Positions 41,689 through 52,155 are shown, counted from the first letter of the stretch. The stretch: DNA of 64,000 nucleotides from Acidithiobacillus sulfurivorans (GCF_018853815.1 NZ_JAAOMP010000121.1:1-64000); one strand, 5' to 3'. The notes: generated by a model from the letters alone, not told the origin. A program made the numbers and translations.

Positions 41689-42234
41689 TTATTTACCCCA
41701 GGGTCCTGGACGATGGCCCTTGTGCTCCGCCATCTTCACGACGGTCTGCCACTGCACCGGGGTCAGGATTTTATGAAGATACTGAACCTGCTCAATACCC
41801 CGATCCAGCATCATTTCATGATCCTTGACCACAGCCGCTTTCAGCGGTGCCAGCGCGGCACCGGATTCACCGTTGAGGAGAGCATCGCGCAGCGCCTTGT
41901 TGTGCGCCATCATGCCCTGACGCCAGGCCGGAAAATCCTTACGCTGGGTATTCCGCCAATTTTTCAGGTCGCTCTCCTGTGCCGGGGTCAATTTCAGGTC
42001 AATCGCATGGCGCCAGACAATAGGCATCAACATGGGAACGGGCATATTCTGCATCCAGGGACCACGCATGGGACCGTGCTGCCATGGTCCGTGATGACCA
42101 TTCATCATCTCCGGTCCCCTCGGGCCATGTCCGGCCATAGGCGGCGGGGGTGCCTCTTCGGCAAATGCCGGCAAAGCAGCCATACTAAATGCGGCAATCA
42201 TCAAACCGGATACTGCATATTTCAGTTTCGACAT
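41689..42234 (-). CDS. CpxP/Spy-like periplasmic stress protein
   Basis: A 181-residue exported protein with a signal peptide (about 1-25, ...LPAFA), a His/Pro/Met-rich N-terminal stretch (HGPRGPEMMNGHHGPWQHGP) and a helical LTxxQ-type region (LKLTPAQESDLKNW ... ILTPVQWQTVVKM). CpxP/Spy proteins act as periplasmic chaperones and often dampen their cognate sensor kinase. The His/Met-rich part could bind metal. First gene of the operon with the regulator and kinase. Confidence 0.82.
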   Translation of the reverse strand: MSKLKYAVSGLMIAAFSMAALPAFAEEAPPPPMAGHGPRGPEMMNGHHGPWQHGPMRGPWMQNMPVPMLMPIVWRHAIDLKLTPAQESDLKNWRNTQRKDFPAWRQGMMAHNKALRDALLNGESGAALAPLKAAVVKDHEMMLDRGIEQVQYLHKILTPVQWQTVVKMAEHKGHRPGPWGK

Positions 42235-42450
42235 CGTATTGCTCCTCGTCTCTCAGGGGGAAAAGGTTCGTCCCTTTCCGTGGAACACACGTTAACGACT
42301 TGACTCCTCTGTTGCCAGCGACAAATTGTCAATAATTGTGAATAAGACACCGAATCCATTCACACTTTGCAACAATTTTGCACAAAAATCTGCTTCCCTC
42401 CCTAGCGCTTTTTCAGGAGAATGCAGGCTCCACGAATGAGGAGCTTGAGC
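42235..42450. promoter_or_regulatory. Divergent control region between the Spy operon and the second efflux operon
   Basis: This 216-bp region serves both directions. It contains an 11-bp direct repeat TTGCAACAATT/TTGCACAAAAA (42367-42388), the spacing typical of tandem OmpR-family binding sites, and a near-palindrome GACAAATTGTC at 42320-42330. The binding role is inferred. Confidence 0.45.
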
Positions 42451-43881
42451 GTGCCCCATAAAGTGCTAAGCGCTGTCACTGGCGTCTTGCTGGCGGTCAC
42501 CGGACTGACTCAGGCGGATGCCGGGGTGATGGGCTGGTTGGCAGATCCCTTTGCTACCGATGGCGGAATCAGCCAGCAACCCGGACAGCCATGGACCGGC
42601 CCCAGCAAACTGCCGACCATACCCGATGCCCATACGCTTGGCCCGGCTGAACAGGACCAGGTCTGGAGCCTGCCCCAACTTACCGCCTATGCCCTTGCCC
42701 ACAATCCGCAAACAGCGGCCGCCTGGGATTCCCTGCGTGCCGAAGCAGCCGGGGTGGGTGTGGCAGAGAGCGCCTGGTTACCGACTTTAACCCTCAGCAC
42801 TTCGGCTTCACGTCGCCAGTCGGCTTCTACGGCGGGTTTTACCGTACCTGCGCGTAACAGCGTCAATCCCAATTTAACCCTCAGTTACACTCTCTGGGAT
42901 TTTGGCCTGCGCTCCGCCAAAACCGATGCGGCAAAAGCCCAGGAATGGGTAGCTGGTTTCACCCAGAATCAGGAAATCCAATCTGTGGCTTTCAGCGTGG
43001 CCCAAGCCTATTATCAGGTGCTCGGCAACCAGTCCCTGCTGCTTGCCGATGAAAAAACCGTTGCCGAAAATCAGAAAAACCTGGAAGCCGCAGAAGTCAT
43101 GCACCGCGCCGGTCAGGCGACAGTAGGGGCCCTGTATCAGGCGCGGGCGGCCATGGCTCAGTCACAATCCACCCTTGCCGCCCAACAGCAGACCTTGCTG
43201 AGCAGCCAGGGGGTACTGGCCAGCACCCTCGGCCTGAGCCCCAAAACCCTGCTTAAAATTCACGCGCTGCAACTCACTCAAACACCCCCGCAACTGCACG
43301 ATGCGGCAGAAACCCTGATGCAATCTGCACTGAGCGCCAACCCGGCCTTGCAGGAAGCGCGAGCCCAGGTGGCTGCGGCCCAGGCCAATGTGCGGAGTGC
43401 AGAAGCCAGTGGCTTGCCCACTCTGGGGGCCAGCAGTTCTTATGGCTACCTGTTTCAGGGTGGCTTTCAACCCGGCGACACCTGGACCGTTGGCTTTACT
43501 CTGACGGTTCCATTGTTTACGGGCTTTAATAACCACTACCAGGTTCGCCAGAACGAGGCATTGCGGGATCAGGCTGAAGCCAATCTTGCCAGCAGTCGTA
43601 ATAGCACCGAAAGTACGGTCTGGCAGGATTATCATAATTTTCAGGGTGCGACAGCAGCATGGCCAGGAGCTCGCAGTGGCCTGCAGAACGCCGACAAAGC
43701 CCTGGAAGTAGTACAGGCACAATATCGTGTTGGGCAAGCCACCATCCAGGATGTGTTACTGGCAGAATCCACTCTGGCGCAGGCGCGTTACACCCTCATT
43801 CAAAATCTGGTCAGCAGTTACGTGGCACTGGCACAACTCAGCCAGGCTGTGGGCATGCCTTTGGGAGCACAAAAACCGTGA
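42451..43881 (+). CDS. TolC-family outer-membrane efflux protein
   Basis: A protein of about 476 residues, with signal peptide VPHKVLSAVTGVLLAVTGLT ending near QADA and two OEP repeats (LTAYALAHNPQTAAAWDSLR; ALSANPALQEARAQVAAAQA). No lipobox, so a classical TolC type. The GTG at 42451 is preferred because GAGGAG lies 7 nt upstream and it begins a clean signal peptide; ATGs at 42421 and 42436 are alternatives. It overlaps the adaptor gene by 4 nt. Confidence 0.9.
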   Translation: MPHKVLSAVTGVLLAVTGLTQADAGVMGWLADPFATDGGISQQPGQPWTGPSKLPTIPDAHTLGPAEQDQVWSLPQLTAYALAHNPQTAAAWDSLRAEAAGVGVAESAWLPTLTLSTSASRRQSASTAGFTVPARNSVNPNLTLSYTLWDFGLRSAKTDAAKAQEWVAGFTQNQEIQSVAFSVAQAYYQVLGNQSLLLADEKTVAENQKNLEAAEVMHRAGQATVGALYQARAAMAQSQSTLAAQQQTLLSSQGVLASTLGLSPKTLLKIHALQLTQTPPQLHDAAETLMQSALSANPALQEARAQVAAAQANVRSAEASGLPTLGASSSYGYLFQGGFQPGDTWTVGFTLTVPLFTGFNNHYQVRQNEALRDQAEANLASSRNSTESTVWQDYHNFQGATAAWPGARSGLQNADKALEVVQAQYRVGQATIQDVLLAESTLAQARYTLIQNLVSSYVALAQLSQAVGMPLGAQKP

Positions 43882-44993
43882 TTCGTTATCCACTTATTTT
43901 CCTCCTGACCGCTGTTACATTGGGCCTGACGGGGTGTCAGAGCAAAGCCCGACATGAAATGCCCCCACTTCAGGTACAACTGACCAGCCCGACCCAGGAG
44001 AATATGACGCACTACGTCGGCTATCTTGGAACCGTGACCCCTATCCAGACTGTCACCGTCATTCCCCAGACTTCGGGGCTGCTACAAAATATCTCTTTCA
44101 CGCAGGGCGCCATGGTCAGCAAGGGTCAAACCCTGTTTACCATTGACCCGGCCCAAACCCAGGCGGCGCTTGCCCAGGCTCAGGCCAAACTGGCTGCCGA
44201 TCAGGCTACTGCCCGCTACAACCGCAACCTGGTTGATCAGGATCGCCCCCTGGCGGAAAAAGATTTTATTACCCGCCAGAGCTTTGACCAGGCGGTTTCC
44301 CAGGCTCAGGCGGCGGCAGCTCAGGTGGCCGAGGATCAAGCCGCTGTGCAGCAGGCTCGGATTAATCTGTCTTACACCAGGATTACCGCGCCTATCAATG
44401 GTCGCATCGGCTTGGCGCTGGTCAAAGCCGGGAATCTGGTGGTCGCCAATCAAACCCAATTAACCACCATCAATGAAATCAACCTCATCACCATCAACTT
44501 CAGTGTTCCTCAAGCACAACTGGGGGCCGCCAGACAGGCACAAACCCAAAACACCAACCTGCCCATTCAGGACGAAAAAGGTGGGACGCTTCTGGCTCAA
44601 GGCAAGCTGACTTTTATTGATAACACCGTCAGTGCCAGCACCGCCACGGTCAGCTTGCAGGTCACGGTGCCCAATACCGACCATAAACTCTGGCCGGGTC
44701 AGTACGTGCTGGTGCAAATGCCTGTCCAGCACATCGCCAATGCTCTGGTGCTGCCCGTAGGGGCTGTGCAACAGGGTAGTTCCGGTCCTTTCGTTTATAC
44801 CGTCGAACAGGGCAAAGCAACAGACAAGGCCATTCAGGTTCTCTGGGAAACGGGAGCGAAGGCGGTGATCAGCGGCATTACGACCCATACCCAGGTCATT
44901 TTCCCGCTGCCGGCCCGACTTTATCCCGGTGCCGCCGTACAAGTAGGTGAGGCCAAGCACTCCACCGGGCAGCATTCAGGTAAGCTATCGTGA
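43878..44993 (+). CDS. RND efflux adaptor lipoprotein (membrane fusion protein)
   Basis: A 371-residue adaptor with a lipoprotein signal (LFLLTAVTLGLTGCQS-like, lipobox LTGC). A lipoyl half (IPQTSGLLQNISFTQGAMVS), a helical hairpin (QAQAKLAADQATARYNRNLV), the second half (ITAPINGRIGLALVKAGNLV) and a beta barrel follow. The start is GTG at 43878, whose GTGA overlaps the previous stop. The same GTGA overlap occurs with the pump gene, so the three genes are strictly coupled. Confidence 0.92.
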   Translation: MIRYPLIFLLTAVTLGLTGCQSKARHEMPPLQVQLTSPTQENMTHYVGYLGTVTPIQTVTVIPQTSGLLQNISFTQGAMVSKGQTLFTIDPAQTQAALAQAQAKLAADQATARYNRNLVDQDRPLAEKDFITRQSFDQAVSQAQAAAAQVAEDQAAVQQARINLSYTRITAPINGRIGLALVKAGNLVVANQTQLTTINEINLITINFSVPQAQLGAARQAQTQNTNLPIQDEKGGTLLAQGKLTFIDNTVSASTATVSLQVTVPNTDHKLWPGQYVLVQMPVQHIANALVLPVGAVQQGSSGPFVYTVEQGKATDKAIQVLWETGAKAVISGITTHTQVIFPLPARLYPGAAVQVGEAKHSTGQHSGKLS

Positions 44994-47900
44994 ATTTCTC
45001 CGCGTTATTCATCCGGCGCCCGGTGATGACCGTTGTCATCATCCTCGGGTTGGTGATTTACGGCATTTTTGCCTTTACCAATCTGCCAGTCGCCCTCCTG
45101 CCCAGCGTCGATTTCCCAACCGTCATGGTCTCGGCCAGTTTGCCTGGCGCCAGCCCTCAGACCATGGCCAGCGCCGTCGCCACGCCTCTCGAAAAACAGT
45201 TTTCTTCCATCCCCGGGCTGTCTTCGATGAGTTCCGTCAACAATCAGGGCTCCACACGCATCATTCTGCAGTTTGATCTCAGCCAGAATATCGACGTAGC
45301 CACCCAGAATGTATCCAATGCCGTCACTCAGGCCAGTCATCTGTTGCCACCCGGCATGACCAGTCTACCTTTTGTCAAACAACTGAATCCTTCTGCGGCC
45401 CCCATCGAATTCATCGCTCTTTCCGCACCCAACATGCCTATCTACAAGCTCAATGAGTACGCAGTAGATAAGGTGGTGCCAGCCATTTCCGGTATTCCCG
45501 GGGTAGCACAGGTGCAAATATTTGGTGAGCAGAATTACGCCGTACGCATTCATGCCAATCCATTTGCAATGCAGGCGCATGGTATTTCCCTGCAGGATCT
45601 CAGCACGGCCATCAACAATCACAATGTGAATTTACCCCAGGGAACGGTTCTGGGCGCCGTCCGTAATTACGCGGTGAATGTTCATGGTCAGTTACAGGAC
45701 GCCCAGGCTTTTGCCAACATGCCCGTAACTTTTGCCAACGGCGCTGTAGTCCCCCTTTCCGACATCGCTCAGGTGCGCAATGGGGTTGATAATGACCAGA
45801 TTGCCAGCTGGATTGGCGACCAGCGCGCCCTGATTCTGGCGGTCGTCCGCCAGCCCGACGCCGATACGGTCGCCATTTCTGATGCTATCGGCAAGCGTCT
45901 GCCGACGCTTGCTGCCAGCCTGCCCGGCGGGGCGAAAATGACCGTGGTTTATGACAAAGCAGACTATATCCGCTCCGCCGTGGAAGAAGTGGAAATCACC
46001 TTGCTTCTGGCTTCCCTGCTGGTAGCTGGCGTGCTCTGGCTGTTCCTGCGCCGGGGTAGCCCCACGCTGATTGGGGCAGTAGCCATTCCAACTTCTATTT
46101 TGGCCACCTTCGCCATTATCTACGAGCTGGGCTACACCCTGAACACCCTGACTCTGCTGGCCCTGACTTTGGCCGTCGGATTTGTGGTGGATGACGCCGT
46201 GGTCATGCTCGAAAACATCACCCGCCACGAAGAAAATGGTGAAGAACCTTTCCAGGCGGCCATTACCGGCAGCCGGGAAATTGGTTTTACCGTCATTTCC
46301 ATGACCCTGTCTCTGGCCGTCGTGTTCCTGCCCTTTCTGGTTATGGGCGGCATTATTGGTCGTTTGTTTCGGGAGTTCGGGGTCACGATAGCCATCGTCA
46401 TCCTCATGTCAGGACTGGTCTCGCTGACTTTGACCCCCATGCTCTGCGCCCGTTATTTGCGGGTAAAACATCATAGTCCCAGCCGCTTTGAGTCGGGCTT
46501 TGCGCGGCTGCGCAACTGGTATGGACGCAGTTTGCGCACAACCCTGCGGCATCGCGGCTGGGTGTATATGGCTGCGCTGCTCAGCCTGCTGGGCATGATC
46601 GGTCTATTCGTCATTCTGCCCAAAGGGTTCATTCCCAGCGAAGATAGCGGCATGATCATGGGCAACCTGGAGTACCCTCAGGGTATTTCCTTCAGTCAAC
46701 TGGAAGATACCCAGCAACGTATCGCCACGGCCGTAGGTGACAACAAGGCCGTACAGGCGGTCATGTCCAGCGCCGGACAGGGAGCGGGTGCTTTTGGGTC
46801 CGCCAATACCGGACGCCTGATCATCCGTCTGAAACCGCTGGGGCAAAGAGCTTCCGGAGAGCAGGTCATCACCCAGTTACGCCAAATTGTCAGTCACTTT
46901 AATGGCGTGGAGGCCAGCTTCCAGTTGCCTCCAGCCATTCAGATGGGGCCGGTGTCGTCGCAGTCTCACTATCAATACATTCTCCAGAGCGAGGACCAGG
47001 ACAGTCTCAACGAGGCAGTCCCCAAATTGGTAAAAGCCCTGCGCAAAGTGCCGGGACTCCAGGCCGTCAATAGTGATCTGCAACTAGCCAATCCCGAAAT
47101 CGAGGTCCATGTATTGCACCAACGTGCCCAGGCCCTCGGAGTAACGCCTCAGGGCATTGAGCAAGCCCTCAACTTTGCCTTCGGCGGCACCCAGGTCGGA
47201 ACCATTTATGCCTCCACCAACCAGTACGAGGTCATTCTGGATCTGGAGCGAAAGTTTCAGGAAAACCTGGGTGCCCTTTCGGCGATTACCATTCCCGGTA
47301 CTGCCGGCCTGGTACCCTTGGCAGCCATTGCCCATTTTGCCTATGGCGTAGGGCCCTTGAGCATCAGTCATTATGATGGCCTGCCCAGTGTCACCATTTC
47401 CTTCAACCTGGCCCCCGGTGTCTCCCTGGGAGAGGCCACCCAACGGGTGCAAAAAGCTGCCGCACAAATTCTTCCCGCCAACGTGCAGGGTGAGTTTGGC
47501 GGCTCGGCAGCGGCCTTTTCTCAATCCACGAACACGCTGCCCTTGCTGCTTCTTGCCACCATCGCCCTGATTTATGCGATTCTGGCCATTCTCTACGAAG
47601 ACTTCATCCACCCGTTGACCATTCTGACCGCCTTGCCACTGGCAGGTTTCGGCGCGCTGCTGGCTTTGTGGATATTCCATCAGGAACTGGATTTGTTCAG
47701 CTTTGTGGGCATTATCATGCTCGTGGGTCTGGTCAAGAAAAATGGCATTATCATGGTGGATTTTGCCGTCCATCGGCGGCGCGAGGGTGCCAGTGCAGAA
47801 GATGCCATTGTCGATGCCTGCATTACTCGTTTCCGCCCGATCATGATGACCAACCTTGCGGCGGTATTGGGCATTTTGCCTATCGCCATCGGCATCGGCG

Positions 47901-48082
47901 CTGGTGCAGAATCGCGGGTTCCACTGGGTGTTGCGGTAGCCGGGGGCATTGTTGTTTCACAATTTTTGACCCTTTATATCACTCCCGCTTTTTATGTGCT
48001 CTTTGAAAACTGGAAAGGACGCTGGCGACGCCAGCCTCGGCCGGCACAGAGCAGCCCGGCGATTTCCGGGGATCACCCATAA
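44990..48082 (+). CDS. RND efflux pump, HAE1 family (MdtC/AcrB-like)
   Basis: A 1030-residue proton-driven pump. It starts NFSALFIRRPVMTVVIILGL. The proton-relay aspartates are in VGFVVDDAVVMLENITRH and the second membrane half includes VGIIMLVGLVKKNGIIMVDF. The periplasmic porter domain resembles MdtB/C-type pumps (PSVDFPTVMVSASLPGASPQ) more than AcrB, suggesting small organic or detergent-like substrates, though this is a guess. GTG start, overlapping the adaptor stop. Confidence 0.93.
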   Translation: MNFSALFIRRPVMTVVIILGLVIYGIFAFTNLPVALLPSVDFPTVMVSASLPGASPQTMASAVATPLEKQFSSIPGLSSMSSVNNQGSTRIILQFDLSQNIDVATQNVSNAVTQASHLLPPGMTSLPFVKQLNPSAAPIEFIALSAPNMPIYKLNEYAVDKVVPAISGIPGVAQVQIFGEQNYAVRIHANPFAMQAHGISLQDLSTAINNHNVNLPQGTVLGAVRNYAVNVHGQLQDAQAFANMPVTFANGAVVPLSDIAQVRNGVDNDQIASWIGDQRALILAVVRQPDADTVAISDAIGKRLPTLAASLPGGAKMTVVYDKADYIRSAVEEVEITLLLASLLVAGVLWLFLRRGSPTLIGAVAIPTSILATFAIIYELGYTLNTLTLLALTLAVGFVVDDAVVMLENITRHEENGEEPFQAAITGSREIGFTVISMTLSLAVVFLPFLVMGGIIGRLFREFGVTIAIVILMSGLVSLTLTPMLCARYLRVKHHSPSRFESGFARLRNWYGRSLRTTLRHRGWVYMAALLSLLGMIGLFVILPKGFIPSEDSGMIMGNLEYPQGISFSQLEDTQQRIATAVGDNKAVQAVMSSAGQGAGAFGSANTGRLIIRLKPLGQRASGEQVITQLRQIVSHFNGVEASFQLPPAIQMGPVSSQSHYQYILQSEDQDSLNEAVPKLVKALRKVPGLQAVNSDLQLANPEIEVHVLHQRAQALGVTPQGIEQALNFAFGGTQVGTIYASTNQYEVILDLERKFQENLGALSAITIPGTAGLVPLAAIAHFAYGVGPLSISHYDGLPSVTISFNLAPGVSLGEATQRVQKAAAQILPANVQGEFGGSAAAFSQSTNTLPLLLLATIALIYAILAILYEDFIHPLTILTALPLAGFGALLALWIFHQELDLFSFVGIIMLVGLVKKNGIIMVDFAVHRRREGASAEDAIVDACITRFRPIMMTNLAAVLGILPIAIGIGAGAESRVPLGVAVAGGIVVSQFLTLYITPAFYVLFENWKGRWRRQPRPAQSSPAISGDHP

Positions 48083-48087
48083 ACCTC

Positions 48088-48127
48088 AAAACGGCGGTTG
48101 GCCGGGAAGCTTTGCAGCGACTTTGGC
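48088..48127 (+). repeat. 40-bp direct repeat, right copy
   Basis: The partner of 39115-39154 (about 34/40 identical, same orientation). It begins 5 bp after the pump stop codon, so it closes the right side of the second efflux module. Confidence 0.6.
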
Positions 48128-48239
48128 CTGCGCCGTAGGCGATGCGACCCTGTTTCGGAATGGCATCTGAATGGATAAGTTCTGCATTATCACCGAATTG
48201 TGATATATAGCGAGCAGCTATCCGCAGAATAGAGAGTCC

Positions 48240-48758
48240 ATGATGCCTGCAAAAATCCTGTTATTACTTGCCCTTGCCAGTCTGGCAGGCTGCGCTACTG
48301 TATCCACCTCCGAGTCCAACCATCAGACGAATAGTGCCGCCACGCAAAGCGCCCAACTCGCGCAACAAAAAGCCAAACTGGCCGAACAGCACCTGGCAGC
48401 CATTGCTGGCCAACGTGCTACTGCAGAACGGCAGTTTTGTCCCAACTGGCAACAGGCACTCCTTCACGCCCGTAATAATGCTATCGGCTGTGCCCAAATG
48501 CCGATCAATGCCCAGTCCGCCTGCTGGCAGGCGGTTGCCCAATGGGCCAACGAGGAAAGCCAATATTTTCATGCTCTGCGCCCTTTGTTCACCCATAGCC
48601 CCTACGCGGAACCCGCAGGGCATGCCGCACACTTTTTCGATTTGGCCCAAAGCTGGGCCATGACCTGCGAAGATGGCAGTACTGCCTGCACCCAGGCCTC
48701 AGGACATCAGCAAATGGATCAGGAGAAAAAACAGGTGAATCAGTTTTGTGTGCAATAA
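48240..48758 (+). CDS. Cysteine-containing lipoprotein of unknown function
   Basis: A 172-residue lipoprotein. The signal peptide ends with lipobox SLAGC (Cys18), followed by a Gln/Ser-rich helix (QSAQLAQQKAKLAEQHLAAI) and a globular part with several cysteines (FCPNW, IGCAQ, SACWQ, MTCEDGSTACT, QFCVQ), probably disulphide-bonded. No family recognised. A second ATG directly follows the first. Confidence 0.65.
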   Translation: MMPAKILLLLALASLAGCATVSTSESNHQTNSAATQSAQLAQQKAKLAEQHLAAIAGQRATAERQFCPNWQQALLHARNNAIGCAQMPINAQSACWQAVAQWANEESQYFHALRPLFTHSPYAEPAGHAAHFFDLAQSWAMTCEDGSTACTQASGHQQMDQEKKQVNQFCVQ

Positions 48759-48925
48759 AAACTCGGATCCAAGTGGCTGCAAACAATCCACGCCAAATAC
48801 TTTTTTGAAGATGAATCATTATATGCATCACCAGAAAAATTGGGTAAGATAAATTTCAGTAGAAAATACTGACTTTACAATTAACTAGAAGATTTACCTA
48901 CCCATAACTCAAAAAGGGAGAAACC

Positions 48926-49381
48926 ATGTTCAAGGGTTTTATAGGAGATTTTAAAACATTTCTGCAGCGTGGGAATGTGATTGATCTGGCCGTCGCTTTT
49001 GTCATTGGTACAGCCTTTTCCGCTATTGTCACGTCACTGGTGGGCAATATCATCATGCCGCCCATCGGCTTGTTGCTCGACAAGGTCGATTTTTCCAACT
49101 TGTACGTCATTCTGAAAGAAGGCAGCACTGCCGGTCCTTACCTGACCCTCGCAGCGGCAAAAAAAGCAGGCGCAGTCACTCTTAATTATGGCCTGTTCAT
49201 CATTTCACTGATCAGCTTTTTCATCATTGCTCTGGTCATTTTTTCCATTGTCCGCGTCATCAACAAACTCTACCCAAAACCTGTTGCACCGGCTTCCACA
49301 AAAAGCTGCCCCTATTGCTATTCGTCCATCCCTTTGGCGGCTACGCGTTGCCCCAGTTGCACCTCCCAACTGGAATCCTGA
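48926..49381 (+). CDS. mscL: Large-conductance mechanosensitive channel MscL with zinc ribbon
   Basis: A 151-residue channel subunit. The MscL start FKGFIGDFKTFLQRGNVIDL, pore helix TM1 (AVAFVIGTAFSAIVTSLVGN), periplasmic loop and TM2 (LFIISLISFFIIALVIFSIV) are all present. The C-terminus departs from the standard form: after about residue 120 it carries CPYC (128, 131) and CPSC (142, 145), a four-cysteine zinc-ribbon motif, in place of the usual short charged helix. GGGAG precedes the ATG. Confidence 0.92.
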   Translation: MFKGFIGDFKTFLQRGNVIDLAVAFVIGTAFSAIVTSLVGNIIMPPIGLLLDKVDFSNLYVILKEGSTAGPYLTLAAAKKAGAVTLNYGLFIISLISFFIIALVIFSIVRVINKLYPKPVAPASTKSCPYCYSSIPLAATRCPSCTSQLES

Positions 49382-49447
49382 TCAGGTAATAACTTTGGCG
49401 AAGCCCGCTCACTGAGAGCCCCTTCGCCTTTCCTGCGTAGTTGCCGT

Positions 49448-50983
49448 ATGCTCATGACTCATTATGTACACGGGATGGATCATGTGATCTGGGAGCTTTT
49501 TCTGGTTTTCCTGGTCGGGCTATTGCTCGGACTGGGTATTCTGTTTTTTTTGAGTCGGCAAAACTTAGGTCGCCAGCAGGACGAGGCAGCAGCTTTCCAG
49601 GCACGTCAGGAACAACTTATCAGCGAACTGCGTGCCCAAATTCAGGCGCATCAATCCGAGCTGCTGAAACAAAATGAAAGCCGGGTCCGGGCAGAAACGG
49701 AAAACCGACAGATTCCTTTACTGAATGACGCACTCAAAAATGCTCAGGATGAAACCAATCAGTTACAGCTTAATCTCAACCAGATGCGCGGGCAGCAGGC
49801 AGAATTACAGGAACGCCTGGAACAGGAGCGCCTGCGCAGTAACGAGAAACTGACGTTGCTGGAAGAAGCCCGGCAGCGCCTCACCGAAACTTTCCAGTCC
49901 CTCTCTGCCGACGCCCTGCGCCGCAATAATCAATCTTTTCTGGATCTCGCCAGGGAAAACCTCGAACGCTTTCAGGAAAACGCCAAAACTGACTGGGATG
50001 TCCGCCAGAAAGCAGCAGGACAACTCATCGAACCCATTCGTGAATCCATGGAAAAAGTGGGCCAGCGCATGGATGCCATGGAAAAAACCCGTATTGATGC
50101 TTATGGCGCTTTAAATGAACAACTGCGTGGCCTCGTTCAGGACCATCTGCCCCGTCTGCATCAGGAAACAGCTGCTTTGGTAAAGGCACTGCGTCAACCT
50201 GCCGCGCGAGGACGCTGGGGCGAAATGCAGCTCAAACGCGTCGTGGAAATGGCAGGAATGCTGGCCTACTGTGATTTTGCCGAACAGGAAAGCGTGCAGA
50301 CGGAAACCGGGCAGCAACGCCCCGATCTGGTTGTCCGACTGCCCGGAGGCAAACGCCTGATTGTAGATGCCAAGGCGCCCCTTAACGCCTACCTGGAAGC
50401 CATGGAAAGCGAGGATGAGCAAAAACGTCAGCAGTTCCTGCTCAAGCATGCCCAAGAACTGCGCACGCACATGACCCAACTCAGCAAAAAATCCTATTGG
50501 GAACAATTTCAGCCCACCCCTGAGTTCGTGGTGCTTTTTGTCCCCGGAGAAGTATTTTTCAGCGCGGCGCTCCAGGCCGATCCTGCGCTAATTGAATTTG
50601 GCGTCGAACAAAAAGTCATTGTTGCCAGCCCAACCACCCTCATTGCTCTGCTGCGAGCAGTTTCATACGGATGGCGGCAGGAGTCTCTGGCTGAAAATGC
50701 CAGAGCAATCAGTGAGTTGGGCAAAGAACTTTATGATCGTCTTCATACGCTCGCCGGACACTGGAGCAGGGTAGGAAAAAATCTGGGACAGGCAGTTGAT
50801 GCGTATAACAAGGCCACCGGCTCACTGGAAGGTCGTGTTCTCAGTTCCGCCAGGAAGTTCCGGGACCTCAAGGCTATTGCAGACGACAAGGAATTAGCAG
50901 TCTCAGAACCGGTAGAACTCAATCCGCGTCAATTACAGGCAGACGAACTGATCGGCGAAAAGCTGCCCGACTCTATCGATTAG
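49448..50983 (+). CDS. rmuC: RmuC-like DNA recombination protein
   Basis: A 511-residue protein with one N-terminal membrane helix ([20 protein letters not shown]), a long coiled coil (about 45-150) and a C-terminal RmuC nuclease-like domain ([40 protein letters not shown]-type core with D and K). RmuC limits inversions at short repeats. The start is uncertain: ATG 49448, 49454 or 49475. The 3' end overlaps the convergent ispH by 4 bp. Confidence 0.92.
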   Translation: MLMTHYVHGMDHVIWELFLVFLVGLLLGLGILFFLSRQNLGRQQDEAAAFQARQEQLISELRAQIQAHQSELLKQNESRVRAETENRQIPLLNDALKNAQDETNQLQLNLNQMRGQQAELQERLEQERLRSNEKLTLLEEARQRLTETFQSLSADALRRNNQSFLDLARENLERFQENAKTDWDVRQKAAGQLIEPIRESMEKVGQRMDAMEKTRIDAYGALNEQLRGLVQDHLPRLHQETAALVKALRQPAARGRWGEMQLKRVVEMAGMLAYCDFAEQESVQTETGQQRPDLVVRLPGGKRLIVDAKAPLNAYLEAMESEDEQKRQQFLLKHAQELRTHMTQLSKKSYWEQFQPTPEFVVLFVPGEVFFSAALQADPALIEFGVEQKVIVASPTTLIALLRAVSYGWRQESLAENARAISELGKELYDRLHTLAGHWSRVGKNLGQAVDAYNKATGSLEGRVLSSARKFRDLKAIADDKELAVSEPVELNPRQLQADELIGEKLPDSID

Positions 50984-51954
50984 ACGGAGTCGCCGGTCGC
51001 TTGCCCGGCATCCTGCCGACGGGATTGCGCCTGCACGAGCGCCAAAGGCAGGCTGAAAATGACTTTTTCTTCAACCCCCGCTGTTTCCTGCGGTGCAGTG
51101 GCGCCCCATTCCTGTAACTGGTCGATAATACCTTTCACCAGACTTTCCGGTGCCGACGCACCGGCACTAATCCCGATTTTGCCGACATCAGCAAACCATT
51201 CCCTACGCAATTGGCTCGAATCTTCAATCAGATGCGTTGGTGTATCCAGCCTTCCGCCCAGCTCGGCCAGACGGCTGGAGTTGGAACTGTTGGGAGCCCC
51301 GACCACCAGCAAAATATCCACCTCGGGAGCCAGCGTTTTGACGGCATCCTGACGATTTTGAGTGGCATAACAAATGTCATCTTTTTTGGGGCCCTGAATG
51401 TGTGGAAAACGCACACGCAGGGCCTGAATCACCTCGGCAGTATCATCCATACTCAGGGTTGTCTGGGTAATATAAGCCAGCTTTTCCGGGTTGCGCGGAG
51501 TCAGACTGGCCACATCAGTGACATTGGAGACCAGATACATCATTCCTTCTTCCACCTGCCCCATGGTGCCTTCAACTTCCGGATGCCCGGCATGACCAAT
51601 CAGCACCATTTCCATCCCGTCCCGACTGTATTTCTTGACCTCCATATGGACCTTGGTGACCAACGGGCAAGTCGCGTCAAAGACACTCAGTCCTCGGGCA
51701 GCCGCATGCTGACGTACCGCAATGGGGACCCCATGCGCACTGAAAATGACCGTTGCGGCATCGGGAACCTCGTCCAGTTCCTCCACAAATATCGCCCCAC
51801 GGGCACGCAGGTCCTCGACAACATGGCGGTTATGCACGACTTCATGCCGCACATAAATCGGTGCCCCGAAAAGCTCCAGAGCGCGGTCCACAATTTGAAT
51901 GGCGCGATTGACGCCAGCGCAAAAACCACGTGGATTGGCTAACAAAATTTCCAT
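50980..51954 (-). CDS. ispH: 4-hydroxy-3-methylbut-2-enyl diphosphate reductase
   Basis: A 324-residue iron-sulfur enzyme catalysing the last step of the MEP isoprenoid pathway. Three cluster cysteines are visible: NPRGFCAGV (Cys12), [11 protein letters not shown] and [17 protein letters not shown] and the [11 protein letters not shown] segment supply substrate-binding His and Glu. The ATG at 51954 begins family sequence; the open frame to 52047 is non-coding. Convergent with rmuC. Confidence 0.96.
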   Translation of the reverse strand: MEILLANPRGFCAGVNRAIQIVDRALELFGAPIYVRHEVVHNRHVVEDLRARGAIFVEELDEVPDAATVIFSAHGVPIAVRQHAAARGLSVFDATCPLVTKVHMEVKKYSRDGMEMVLIGHAGHPEVEGTMGQVEEGMMYLVSNVTDVASLTPRNPEKLAYITQTTLSMDDTAEVIQALRVRFPHIQGPKKDDICYATQNRQDAVKTLAPEVDILLVVGAPNSSNSSRLAELGGRLDTPTHLIEDSSQLRREWFADVGKIGISAGASAPESLVKGIIDQLQEWGATAPQETAGVEEKVIFSLPLALVQAQSRRQDAGQATGDSV

Positions 51955-52086
51955 ATCGAAGCTCTCTAAAAGATTTAAGGGAATGGTCCATCCTGCCGCT
52001 GGCGCTGTCAACCCAAACGAAAGCGCCCAGCCCAGGCCCAAATTCACCTCGCCGGAATTTTATCTGGCTTCAGCAACTTTAGCTGA

Positions 52087-52120
52087 TTGTCATAAAAGTG
52101 TCATATTCACCTGATATGAT
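52087..52120 (+). promoter_or_regulatory. Pho box and -10 element upstream of ppk2
   Basis: TTGTCATAAAAGTGTCAT (52087-52104) differs from the Pho-box consensus at two positions and is followed after exactly 10 bp by TATGAT (52115-52120), a near-perfect -10. The spacing equals that at 17060-17093. It lies 36 bp before the ppk2 ATG. Confidence 0.78.
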
Positions 52121-52155
52121 TCCACCGGAATATCAACCAGTTCTCGGGAGACATC

